A program made the position numbers and the translations under genes. The notes below the pieces were generated by a model, which was not told the origin of the DNA, ran no database searches, and saw nothing but the letters and a program-made list of their open reading frames with translations. A stretch of DNA of 11,957 nt from Bacteroidales bacterium (GTDB taxonomy: Bacteria > Bacteroidota > Bacteroidia > Bacteroidales > UBA932), in assembly GCA_017483985.1 (NCBI GenBank), contig JAFUUB010000111.1, positions 1-11,957 of the forward strand, in the 5' to 3' direction. This document shows positions 1 through 8,015 of the stretch, piece after piece; position 1 is the first letter of the stretch, and every line of letters begins with the position of its first letter.

Positions 1-941
1 AGCAGATGCAGTCTTCCGGGAAAGAAAAGCCCTGAATCCGTGCCCGAGACCGCTGTTCCGACATCTCCGGGAACAAAAAGCCCTGAATCCGTGCCCGAGA
101 CCGCTGTTCCGACATCTCCGGGAACAAAAAGCCCTGAATCCGTGCCCGAGACCGCTGTTCCGGCTTCTCCTGGAACAAAAAGCCCTGAATCCGTGCCCGA
201 GACCGTGGTTCCGGCTTCTCCAGGAACAAAACCGGGCTTAAATGTGCCTGTGACCGCGGTTTCCTGACAGGGCATAGGGCTGAACGCACGGAGCAGCCGG
301 GCCAGGCGGCGCGGACGGACGGCGAAGGCGCCGCCGACGTTGGCGGCCTTCTGCTCCACGGTCAGGCGGGTCTGGGTACGGGTCCGGCGCCGGCGCCGCA
401 GCAGCCGCTCTCCCATCGGAACGCCCAGGGCGGAGGCCACTTCCCGGGCGATGACCGCCGCCTGGTTGTACCCCCGCTGCCAGCGGCGCGACCAGTGGAG
501 CGGGACGGGAACGACCAGGTCCACGTCCGCGTACAGCCCCGAACCGGCGAGGCGGCGGCCCAGCATCCGGGCGAAATGACGGCCGCTGCGGACCGCGCCC
601 TGGTATTTCAGCGCCTGGGGGATCTTCCGGTACGGCGCCTGAGAATTGTAATACAGCAGCGCCGCGGCCCCGGCATAAGGTTCAGTCCCGGAGGGAAGAC
701 CGGCTGCAGAAGAAGAGTCCGCAGCAACGGAAGAGCCGGAAGGCACCGCCGACAAACGCCTTTGGACCAGGGCGTTGAACTTGTCGGCCATCGGATTGTG
801 CGCCTGCGTCCAGAAATACGTCAGCGGCAGGTCCGCCGCGCACGGCAGGCACAGGATCCGTTCCATCCGGAGCAAACGTTTCCCACATACAACACAGGTC
901 CGCGGAAGGAAGATGTCTCCGACCGCGGACCCGATACCCAT
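1..941 (-). CDS. comF: ComF-family phosphoribosyltransferase, C-terminus cut by window edge
   Basis: ComF-like proteins combine an N-terminal zinc ribbon with a PRTase fold and are linked to DNA uptake or nucleotide salvage; the exact reaction is unknown. I translated 313 codons. Cysteines C16 and C19 (CVVCGKR) and C31 and C34 (CLPC) form the zinc ribbon. NPMADKFNALV (49-59), ALKYQGAVRSGRH (110-122), DLVVPVPLHWSRRWQRGYNQ (141-160), a TQTRL motif (189-193) and NVGGAF (201-206) are family hallmarks. A Ser/Ala-rich stretch (about 63-86) sits between ribbon and PRTase core. Residues 227-311 are five tandem 17-residue repeats, after which GRLHL at the window edge resembles the strand leading into the expected LLVDDVxTTG loop, which lies off the window. 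The ATG at 941 follows the fabG stop by 14 bp, so the two are probably co-transcribed. No Shine-Dalgarno sequence is seen. Confidence 0.88.
   Translation of the reverse strand, partial: MGIGSAVGDIFLPRTCVVCGKRLLRMERILCLPCAADLPLTYFWTQAHNPMADKFNALVQRRLSAVPSGSSVAADSSSAAGLPSGTEPYAGAAALLYYNSQAPYRKIPQALKYQGAVRSGRHFARMLGRRLAGSGLYADVDLVVPVPLHWSRRWQRGYNQAAVIAREVASALGVPMGERLLRRRRRTRTQTRLTVEQKAANVGGAFAVRPRRLARLLRAFSPMPCQETAVTGTFKPGFVPGEAGTTVSGTDSGLFVPGEAGTAVSGTDSGLFVPGDVGTAVSGTDSGLFVPGDVGTAVSGTDSGLFFPGRLHL
9..263 (-). repeat. 51-bp tandem repeat, five copies, in frame within comF
   Basis: The period is exactly 51 bp (for example, the word ccctgaatcc recurs at 30, 81, 132 and 183), so each copy encodes 17 residues without shifting frame. 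The protein consensus is GTAVSGTDSGLFVPGDV. In protein order the first copy (near 263-213) is degenerate, two central copies are identical at protein level, and the last changes its end to FFPGRL. The plus strand of the array is also open (Pro/Ser/Thr-rich), but that reading lacks ComF homology on its flanks, so I treat it as a shadow. Confidence 0.93.
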
Positions 942-955
942 CTGGGAAAATCAAA

Positions 956-1702
956 TTACATGTTCATGCCACCGTCAACCTGGATGACCTGGCCGGTCAC
1001 ATAGGAAGACATGTCGGACGCCAGGAAGGTCGCCACATTGGCGATGTCTTCCGGAGTGCCGCCGCGGCGCAGCGGAATCTTCTCCATCCACTCCTTGCGG
1101 ATTTCCTCCGGCAGGGCCTGGGTCATCGCAGTCTCGATGAAGCCCGGGGCGATGGAATTGGCACGGACACCCTTGCGGCCCATCTCCTGGCCGATGCTCT
1201 TGGCAAGGGCGATCAGGCCGGCCTTGGAAGCGGCATAGTTGCACTGGGCGGCATTGCCATGGACACCGACGACGGAGCTCATGTTGATGATGCTGCCCCC
1301 ACGCTGACGCATCATGATCGGGGTCAGGGCATGGATGAAATTGAAGGCGGACTTGAGGTTCACGGCGATGACGGCGTCCCATTGGCCTTCGGTCATCTTG
1401 AGCATCAGGCCGTCCTTGGTGATACCGGCATTGTTGACCAGGATATCGATATGGCCGAAGTCTTCCTTGATCTGCTCGACGACCGCGTGGGTCTCCTCGA
1501 AGTTCGCTGCATTGGAAGCATAGGCTTTCACCTTGCGTCCGAACGCTTCGAGTTCCGCTACGGTCTGCTGGGCATCCTCGTTGATGACCAGGTCGGTGAA
1601 GGCGATGTCAGCGCCTTCGGCCGCAAATTTCAAGGCAACCGCCTTTCCGATTCCACGGGCTGCACCGGTGATCAGGGCAACCTTTCCGTCTAAAAGTCCC
1701 AT
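956..1702 (-). CDS. fabG: 3-oxoacyl-[acyl-carrier-protein] reductase
   Basis: A short-chain dehydrogenase/reductase that reduces beta-ketoacyl-ACP to beta-hydroxyacyl-ACP with NADPH in cytosolic type II fatty-acid synthesis. The 248-residue length is typical of FabG. The sequence shows the cofactor motif TGAARGIG (12-19), NNAG (90-93), and the catalytic tetrad N115, S143, Y156 and K160 (YAASK), with the usual 13-residue Ser-Tyr spacing. The C-terminal VTGQVIQVDGGMNM is the expected dimer/substrate tail. It is first in a probable two-gene unit with comF and lies away from other fab genes. The ATG at 1702 starts the conserved N-terminus MGLLDGKVALITG. Assignment to FabG rather than another SDR is strong but rests on overall family resemblance. 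Confidence 0.95.
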   Translation of the reverse strand: MGLLDGKVALITGAARGIGKAVALKFAAEGADIAFTDLVINEDAQQTVAELEAFGRKVKAYASNAANFEETHAVVEQIKEDFGHIDILVNNAGITKDGLMLKMTEGQWDAVIAVNLKSAFNFIHALTPIMMRQRGGSIINMSSVVGVHGNAAQCNYAASKAGLIALAKSIGQEMGRKGVRANSIAPGFIETAMTQALPEEIRKEWMEKIPLRRGGTPEDIANVATFLASDMSSYVTGQVIQVDGGMNM

Positions 1703-1904
1703 AGTATTCTAAATTTTAGTTACACATTCCATTTCACAAATCCCCCGCTTCGCCCGGGATGAAACCGGGAGCCATTCGGGCGGGCGACGTCCGTCGCCAG
1801 GGTCGGACAGTCCGGCAAAAATAGTGGTTATGCGGCCATTCGCCAAATTTTTCGGGGGGAAAGTGAGAAAATCATGCTATCTTTGCGTCCTAATTACCAA
1901 GACC
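1703..1904. other. Divergent intergenic region between fabG and the SAH hydrolase gene
   Basis: This region of about 200 bp separates divergent genes. It holds two small hairpins: CCGG-type arms at 1753-1757 and 1765-1769, and GGCGAC (1783-1788) with GTCGCC (1793-1798) around a GTCC loop. A TAnnTTTG-like box on the plus strand is listed separately. On the minus strand a TTTG followed about 18 nt later by TAAAATTT could be the fabG promoter, but the match is loose. The plus-strand frame of the hydrolase stays open back to 1824, but that extension has no family resemblance and lies upstream of the likely transcription start. Confidence 0.5.
1878..1885 (+). promoter_or_regulatory. Candidate Bacteroidota -7 box for SAH hydrolase-nhaA
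   Basis: TATCTTTG fits the TAnnTTTG -7 consensus used by the primary sigma factor of Bacteroidota. A start a few bases downstream would give a short leader before the ATG at 1905, which supports that start over the upstream one at 1824. I could not find a good -33 TTG at the expected distance, so this is a half-site only. Confidence 0.45.
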
Positions 1905-3146
1905 ATGGCAGCAGAAATCCGCGACATCAACCTCTGGGAATCCGGAGAACTCAAGATCGAATGGGTACGGCACCACATGCCGCTTCTCGAAGGGCTCGAG
2001 AAAGATTTCCGCAAGACCCTTCCTTTCAAGGGACTGCGCATCGCCCTGTCCGTCCACCTGGAAGCCAAGACCGCCCACCTGTGCGAGGTCCTCGCCGCCG
2101 GCGGGGCCGAGATGTACATCACCGGCAGCAACCCGCTCAGCACCCAGGATGACGTCGCCGCCGCCCTCGTCCACGAAGGCCTCAACGTCTTCGCCCTCCA
2201 CGGCGCCACGCCCGAGGAATACGAACGCGGGATCCGCCGGGTCCTCGAGGCCGCCCCGAACGTCATCATCGACGACGGCGGCGACCTGGTCCAGATGATG
2301 CACGCCGAATACCCGCACCTCATTCCGCAGGTCATCGGCGGCTGCGAGGAGACCACCACCGGCATCCTCCGCCTCCGCCAGATGGACCGCAGCGGCGCCC
2401 TCCGCTTCCCGATGATGCTGGTCAACGACGCCTCCTGCAAACATTTCTTTGACAACCGCTACGGTACCGGACAGAGCGTCTGGGACGGCATCAACCGGAC
2501 CACCAACCTGATCGTGGCCGGCAAGACCGTCGTGGTCGCAGGCTACGGCTGGTGCGGCAAAGGCGTCGCGATGCGGGCCAAGGGCCTCGGCGCGAAAGTC
2601 ATCGTCACCGAAGTGGATGCCGTCAAGGCCATGGAAGCCGTCATGGACGGGTTCCGGGTCATGACCATGGCGCAGGCCGCTCCCCTGGGAGACCTGTTCA
2701 TCACCGTGACCGGCTGCGACGACGTCATCACCCCGGAGCATTTCGCCACCATGAAGGACGGCGCCATCCTCTGCAACGCGGGCCATTTCGACTGCGAGGT
2801 CAATGTCTCCGCCCTGCGGAAAATGGCCGTGAAGGCCGCCCCGGCCCGCACGAACATCATGGGCTATACCCTTGAAGACGGCCGCATACTGTATGTCATC
2901 GGAGAAGGCCGCCTGGTCAACCTGGCCGCCGGCGACGGACACCCGGCCGAAATCATGGACATGTCCTTCGCCATCCAGGCCCTCAGCGCCAAATACCTGG
3001 TCGAACACAAAGACAGCCTCAAAGGCATGCTGCACAACGTCCCGCAGGAGATCGACGAGGAAGTCGCCCGCCGCAAACTCGCGGACTGGGGCATCCAGAT
3101 CGACCGCCTGACCCCCGAGCAGCACCGCTATCTTTACGGAGAATAA
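1905..3146 (+). CDS. S-adenosylhomocysteine hydrolase family protein, short (archaeal/Thermotoga-like) type
   Basis: This NAD-dependent family splits S-adenosylhomocysteine into adenosine and homocysteine, clearing the product of methyl transfer; some short members prefer S-inosylhomocysteine. From the ATG at 1905 the protein has 413 residues. Visible key residues are H51 (SVHLEAKTA), the DDGGD motif (123-127), E149 (CEETTTG), K179 and D183 (CKHFFDN), the Rossmann motif GYGWCGKG (213-220) and H294 (CNAGHFD), which match the known catalytic set. The ending LTPEQHRYLYGE lacks the longer Lys/Tyr-containing tail of canonical AhcY, and LHLEAKT replaces the usual LHMTxxT at the substrate site. Both features point to the short subfamily. 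nhaA follows 18 bp downstream. The family call is firm, but whether adenosyl- or inosylhomocysteine is the substrate cannot be read from the sequence. Confidence 0.9.
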   Translation: MAAEIRDINLWESGELKIEWVRHHMPLLEGLEKDFRKTLPFKGLRIALSVHLEAKTAHLCEVLAAGGAEMYITGSNPLSTQDDVAAALVHEGLNVFALHGATPEEYERGIRRVLEAAPNVIIDDGGDLVQMMHAEYPHLIPQVIGGCEETTTGILRLRQMDRSGALRFPMMLVNDASCKHFFDNRYGTGQSVWDGINRTTNLIVAGKTVVVAGYGWCGKGVAMRAKGLGAKVIVTEVDAVKAMEAVMDGFRVMTMAQAAPLGDLFITVTGCDDVITPEHFATMKDGAILCNAGHFDCEVNVSALRKMAVKAAPARTNIMGYTLEDGRILYVIGEGRLVNLAAGDGHPAEIMDMSFAIQALSAKYLVEHKDSLKGMLHNVPQEIDEEVARRKLADWGIQIDRLTPEQHRYLYGE

Positions 3147-3164
3147 AAAGGAACAGAACCTGTC

Positions 3165-4568
3165 ATGAAACTGATCCCCGTCTACACCTGGAACCGGAAT
3201 TACATCAACTTCGAGAACCGGAACAAAAGATTCAGCAAACAACCCTGGGCCCAGGGCGTCATCCTGCTCGCCTGCGTCGTGATCGCCATGCTCCTGGCCA
3301 ACCTGCCGTTTACGCGCGAATTCTACAAGGAATTCCTGGAAACGAGCCTGGCCATCCATGTATCGACCCCGAACGGCGGCGGATTCACCTTCCCCGCCGA
3401 CATGACCGTGGAGAAATTCATCAACGACATCCTGATGGTCGTCTTCTTCTTCACCGTCGGCCTGGAAATCAAGCGGGAAATCAAGTTCGGCGAACTCAGT
3501 ACCCGGCAGAAAGCCGTCATGCCGATCATCGCGGCCTTCGGCGGCGTGGTCATGCCGGCCCTGATCTATGCGCTGATCAACCACGGCACGGCCGCCTCCT
3601 CCGGCTGGGGTATCCCGACCGCGACCGATATCGCCTTTGCGGTCGGTATCCTGTCCATCCTGGGCGACAAGGTTCCCGTTTCCCTGAAGGTTTTCCTGAC
3701 CGCCCTGGCCATCGCGGATGACCTCATCGCCATCCTGGTGGTCGCCCTGTTCTACGGCGGCAACATCAACTTCCCGCTCCTGGGCGTCGCCCTTGCGCTG
3801 ATCCTCCTGATCGTGCTGATGAACAAGGTCGGCGAAAAACGGCCCTGGTTCTATTTCATCCCGGCCATCGCCGTGTGGATCCTCTTTTACTATTCCGGCA
3901 TCCATGCCACCATGTCCGGCGTCGTCATGGCCTTCCTGATCCCGATGACCCCGCGCTACTCAAAGGGTTATTACTTCCGCAAACGGAAACTGTACCGCCA
4001 GCTCCTCAACGACTATGATTCCATCCACGAGGAAGGCGGTTTCCCGAACGGTCCGCAGCGGCATATCCTCCGTCAGCTCAGCAAGACTTCCAAAGACTGC
4101 ATGGGCCTGAGCTACCGGCTGGAACATGCCCTCAGTCCTTGGGTCAACTTCTTGATCATGCCGGTCTTCGCCCTGGCCAACGCCGGCGTCACCATCCCGA
4201 GCCTGGAGTATTTCAACGTCTTCCACTACGCCGCCGGCATCGGCAGCGTCAGCATGGGTGTCTTCCTTGGCCTGCTGGTCGGCAAGCCCCTCGGCATCAC
4301 CGCCGCCAGCTGGATCGCCGTCAAGACCAAGGTCGGCGCCATGCCGGACAAGGCCACCTGGGCCATGCTCCTGGCCGTCGCCTGCCTGGGCGGTATCGGA
4401 TTCACGATGTCCATCTTCGTGGACACCCTCTCCTTCGGAGACCAGGAACCCGCCCTGATGACCCAGTTGCGCGACATGGGTAAGGTCGCCGTCCTGATGG
4501 GCTCGCTCTGCGCGGGCATCCTGGGCAGCGTCCTGATCAACCTGGCGCACAAGCGTCAGCGCAAATAA
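3165..4568 (+). CDS. nhaA: Na+/H+ antiporter NhaA
   Basis: An inner-membrane secondary transporter that exchanges cytosolic Na+ (or Li+) for H+, for pH and sodium homeostasis. Of 467 residues, most form hydrophobic helices. NDILMVVFFFTVGLEIKREI (87-106) and GWGIPTATDIAFAVG (147-161) are family signatures. D155 corresponds to E. coli D133, the pair D185/D186 (ALAIADDLIAI) to D163/D164, and K374 (GKPLGI) to K300, so the transport machinery looks intact. Compared with E. coli, about 50 extra charged residues lie around 264-318, between GIHATMSGVVMAFLIP and RLEHALSPWV, probably a cytosolic loop. It lies 18 bp after the SAH hydrolase gene and probably shares its transcript; aaaagga upstream of the ATG is a possible ribosome-binding sequence. 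Its last 13 bp overlap the end of the convergent DUF456 gene. Confidence 0.96.
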   Translation: MKLIPVYTWNRNYINFENRNKRFSKQPWAQGVILLACVVIAMLLANLPFTREFYKEFLETSLAIHVSTPNGGGFTFPADMTVEKFINDILMVVFFFTVGLEIKREIKFGELSTRQKAVMPIIAAFGGVVMPALIYALINHGTAASSGWGIPTATDIAFAVGILSILGDKVPVSLKVFLTALAIADDLIAILVVALFYGGNINFPLLGVALALILLIVLMNKVGEKRPWFYFIPAIAVWILFYYSGIHATMSGVVMAFLIPMTPRYSKGYYFRKRKLYRQLLNDYDSIHEEGGFPNGPQRHILRQLSKTSKDCMGLSYRLEHALSPWVNFLIMPVFALANAGVTIPSLEYFNVFHYAAGIGSVSMGVFLGLLVGKPLGITAASWIAVKTKVGAMPDKATWAMLLAVACLGGIGFTMSIFVDTLSFGDQEPALMTQLRDMGKVAVLMGSLCAGILGSVLINLAHKRQRK

Positions 4569-5047
4569 ACGATGATATAATAGAACATGACGCCTGAGGC
4601 AATCAGCTTCAGGCCGGTTCCGAACAAGAATCCCAGCAGGGCGCCGAAAGCGGAAGAAACGCTGTCCACGGCCGTCTTGCTGGCGAAGATCCATTCCGCC
4701 AGGAACGCGCCCGCCAGGGCCCCGAGGATCATCCCGACCGGCGGGACGACCATCCCGATGAAAAGGCCCGCAATCGCTCCCCAGCCGGCATATTTGCTGC
4801 CACCGGTAAGCTTGGTGAACCAGGCGGGAACTACGTAGTCCACGATGCAGACCAGGGTCGTGATGCCGAGCCAGACGAACAGGAAGGTCGTCGACATCGG
4901 TTCGCCCGAGCTGCCGGTCCCTCCCGCGAAATACAGGCACAGCAGGCCCAGCCAGCTAAGCGGAGGCCCCGGAAGTCCCGGGGCCACGCTGCCGATGATA
5001 CCGATCAGGCCGAGGATGACGGCCAGGATGGGCAGGAATACGTCCAT
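4556..5047 (-). CDS. DUF456 family membrane protein
   Basis: A 163-residue, very hydrophobic, glycine-rich protein of unknown function in the DUF456 family. I can see a first helix (about 4-22), the motif PGLPGPPLSWLGLL (23-36), a helix with an Asp near 52-72 (TFLFVWLGITTLVCIVDY), then YAGWGAIAGLFIGMVVPPVG and a Gly-rich pair typical of the family, and a final helix (about 144-161) ending in YLR. It is the last gene of a probable lipoprotein-asd-peptidase-DUF456 operon and starts 9 bp after the peptidase stop. It ends at a UGA (4556-4558). If that UGA were read as sense, the frame would run about 110 codons antisense through nhaA, so UGA is most likely a true stop here. Confidence 0.85.
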   Translation of the reverse strand: MDVFLPILAVILGLIGIIGSVAPGLPGPPLSWLGLLCLYFAGGTGSSGEPMSTTFLFVWLGITTLVCIVDYVVPAWFTKLTGGSKYAGWGAIAGLFIGMVVPPVGMILGALAGAFLAEWIFASKTAVDSVSSAFGALLGFLFGTGLKLIASGVMFYYIIVYLR

Positions 5048-5056
5048 TTTGTTTGT

Positions 5057-6445
5057 TTATTTGGCCATGGCGGCCTCCACGTCGTCCGGAGTGATCGGAA
5101 GGCGCTTCGGGCCGAGGCGACGGGCGCCGTCCGGGGTCACGAGCACGTCATCCTCCAGGCGGATGCCGCCGAAATCATAATAGTCTTCCAGCCGGGCGAA
5201 ATTGACGAAGCCCTTGCCGGTGCCTTCCTGCTTCCACTGCTCGATCAGGGCCGGGATGAAGTAGATGCCCGGTTCGTCCGTGATCACGTTGCCGGGGACC
5301 AGGCGGCGGGCCATCCGCAGGCTGCCCAGGCCGAGCTGTTTCGCACGGGTCTGGTCCGGATCGTACCCCACGTAGTTCTCGCCCAGGTCTTCCATGTCAT
5401 GGACATCGAGGCCCATGTTGTGGCCCAGGCCATGGGGCTGGAACAGACCGGCGATGCCGAGGCTGACCATCTCGTCCAGGTCGCCGTGGACCAGGCCGAC
5501 GGCCGACAGGCCTTCCAGCATCTTGCGGGCGACGGCCAGGTGGACGTCCCGGTAGGCCGTTCCCGGCTTGGTCAGGCTGAACGCATGCTCGTTGCAGTCG
5601 CAGACGATCTGGTAGATCTCGCGCTGCTTCGGGGTGAACTTGCCGGAGGTCGGATAGGTACGCGTGAAGTCGGAGGCATAGTGCTCATTGCTCTCGGCAC
5701 CCGCATCGATCACCATCAGCTTGCCCGGCTCAATCACCTTGTCATGCAGGTGGTTGTGCAGCGTCTCGCCGTGCTGGGTCAGGATGGTCGGGAAGGAAAC
5801 GCCCCAGCCCTTGGCCAGGGTGACGCCTTCCATCTTGCCCACGATCTCCTGCTCGATGATGCCCGGGACGATGCTGTCACGGGCGATGGAATGCATCTCG
5901 TATCCCAGGGCGCAGGCATCGTCGATCGCGGCGATTTCCACGGCCTCCTTGACCAGGCGCATCGACACCACCGCCTGGATCAGCGGCAGGGAGGCCTTCT
6001 CGGCAGAGCCTGTCAGCTGCATCAGCCGCAGGGTGTTGAAATAGCGGCTCGGCGGCAGGTAATGGACCTTCCGTCCGGCGGCGATGGCCTTGGCCACGTC
6101 CTTGTCGAGTTCCCCGTAGGGTTTCGAGGCCTTCACGCCGACGCGCTCCGCCTTCGAGGCGACCGTCGGCTGGGGGCCCATCCAGATGATGTCACCGATT
6201 TCCACATCGTCCGCATAGATAGTCTCTTCCCCGCTTTCGATATCGAGGATGGCCCCGTACATCGGGTCATCCAGGCCGAAATAATAGAGCCAGGAGCTGT
6301 CCTGACGCCATTTATAGCAATTGTCCTTGTACTGGGCCGGTGCCTCGGCGTTGCCGACGAACAACACGATGCCCTTTTCCCCGCAAGCGGCCAGCTTGGC
6401 AAGCAGCGTTCTGCGGCGATTTACATAAACTTCTCTTTCAAACAT
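5057..6445 (-). CDS. Xaa-Pro aminopeptidase (M24B, aminopeptidase P type)
   Basis: A cytosolic dimetal peptidase that removes the N-terminal residue from peptides with proline in second position. The length of 462 residues fits full-length aminopeptidase P. Residues 1-150 form the AMP_N-type N-domain and about 165-445 the pita-bread catalytic domain. The five metal ligands are all visible: D247 (VIDAGAE), D259 (ASDFTRTYP), H338 (FQPHGLGH), E391 (TDEPGIY) and E431 (GGIRLEDDVLV). H345 and HD in GLDVHD (346-350 region) add the usual proton-shuttle histidines. No signal peptide is present. The ATG at 6445 is 12 bp after the asd stop, and the DUF456 gene follows by 9 bp. It resembles E. coli PepP, but I leave the symbol empty because Bacteroidota carry several M24B paralogues. 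Confidence 0.94.
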   Translation of the reverse strand: MFEREVYVNRRRTLLAKLAACGEKGIVLFVGNAEAPAQYKDNCYKWRQDSSWLYYFGLDDPMYGAILDIESGEETIYADDVEIGDIIWMGPQPTVASKAERVGVKASKPYGELDKDVAKAIAAGRKVHYLPPSRYFNTLRLMQLTGSAEKASLPLIQAVVSMRLVKEAVEIAAIDDACALGYEMHSIARDSIVPGIIEQEIVGKMEGVTLAKGWGVSFPTILTQHGETLHNHLHDKVIEPGKLMVIDAGAESNEHYASDFTRTYPTSGKFTPKQREIYQIVCDCNEHAFSLTKPGTAYRDVHLAVARKMLEGLSAVGLVHGDLDEMVSLGIAGLFQPHGLGHNMGLDVHDMEDLGENYVGYDPDQTRAKQLGLGSLRMARRLVPGNVITDEPGIYFIPALIEQWKQEGTGKGFVNFARLEDYYDFGGIRLEDDVLVTPDGARRLGPKRLPITPDDVEAAMAK

Positions 6446-6457
6446 GGATTACGCGTT

Positions 6458-7468
<1,011 letters not shown>

Positions 7469-7482
7469 ATACTAATCAGATT

Positions 7483-7920
7483 CTATTTGACATATCGTTG
7501 CAGCCGGTCGATCAGGCTGCCGGTTTCCCGGGCGCCGATGCCCAGGACATCCTGGATGAAATCACGTACCGCCCCGGCGTCCTGCTTGAGGATGTCGACC
7601 AGACCGCCCACGTAGGAGCCCAGGCTCCCGATCACGCCGACGGATTCCTTGATGCCATGGTCGACCAGCAAACCGTGGAACCGGCCGATGGCGGCCATCG
7701 CCTGCTGCTTTTCACGGGTCGTATAATGGCGGTAATTGTGGATGTATTCCTTGACAAGCTCGTCATATTTGCGCCCGACACGCTGCCAGTCGGAGAGGGT
7801 ATACCGGTCCGCATGGCGTTCGACACGGTCGACGAGCCGGTCGAGCTTGGCCGGAGCGCGCATCGTGGAGCAGCTGCACACCAGCAGCATAGCCAGGAGA
7901 AGGGTCAGTAATTTGCGCAT
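7483..7920 (-). CDS. Small putative lipoprotein of unknown function
   Basis: I do not recognise this gene firmly. From the ATG at 7920 it gives 145 residues beginning with a lipoprotein signal: basic MRK, a Leu-rich core and a lipobox VCSC with acylated C17, implying export and membrane anchoring. The mature part is helical and charged. Residues 25-82 contain LDRLVDRVERHADRYTLSDW and a segment with YDELVKEY and TTREKQQ, a pattern like the helical lipoproteins often annotated as DUFs in Bacteroidales. Residues 91-145 are more hydrophobic, with VGVIGSLGSYVGGLVDIL, perhaps amphipathic helices. The frame stays open further upstream to 8007, but the lipoprotein signal and the candidate promoter favour 7920. 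It is the first gene of the asd operon, which it may join only by read-through. Confidence 0.72.
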   Translation of the reverse strand: MRKLLTLLLAMLLVCSCSTMRAPAKLDRLVDRVERHADRYTLSDWQRVGRKYDELVKEYIHNYRHYTTREKQQAMAAIGRFHGLLVDHGIKESVGVIGSLGSYVGGLVDILKQDAGAVRDFIQDVLGIGARETGSLIDRLQRYVK

Positions 7921-7942
7921 AATCTTGTCTTTAAAACGATAA

Positions 7943-7973
7943 CAAAGTAAGAAAAAATTACGTAGATTTGCAA
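7943..7973 (-). promoter_or_regulatory. Candidate promoter for lipoprotein-asd operon
   Basis: On the minus strand TTACTTTG (7950-7943) matches TAnnTTTG with one mismatch, and a TTTG (7974-7971) lies 20 nt upstream, the spacing expected for a Bacteroidota -33/-7 pair. Transcription would start about 15 nt before the ATG at 7920. It overlaps the region of the divergent box at 7963-7970. Confidence 0.42.
7963..7970 (+). promoter_or_regulatory. Candidate -7 box for the LEA-like gene
   Basis: TAGATTTG is a full TAnnTTTG match, about 45 nt before the ATG at 8016. The A-rich sequence upstream offers no clear -33 TTG. The box physically overlaps the spacer of the minus-strand candidate promoter, so the two directions could compete. 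Confidence 0.45.
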
Positions 7974-8015
7974 AGCACCCCTGCATATAATGTACCAACA
8001 AATACACACAACATC

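Noticed and set aside
1..263. CRISPR array
   Set aside because: Units are contiguous 51-bp tandem copies with no unique spacers, and they are in frame with a coding gene.
40..267. Plus-strand Pro/Ser/Thr-rich repeat protein of 75 residues
   Set aside because: It is confined to the tandem array; the minus strand has ComF homology continuing into the array in the same frame.
1824..1904. N-terminal extension of 27 residues on the SAH hydrolase
   Set aside because: It does not resemble the family, and the TATCTTTG box suggests transcription starts downstream of 1824.
1890..3905. A 671-codon open frame antisense to the SAH hydrolase gene and nhaA
   Set aside because: Its product is low-complexity (Asp, Gly, His, Val rich) and it runs opposite to two genes with clear catalytic motifs; GC-rich third positions keep the antisense frame free of stops.
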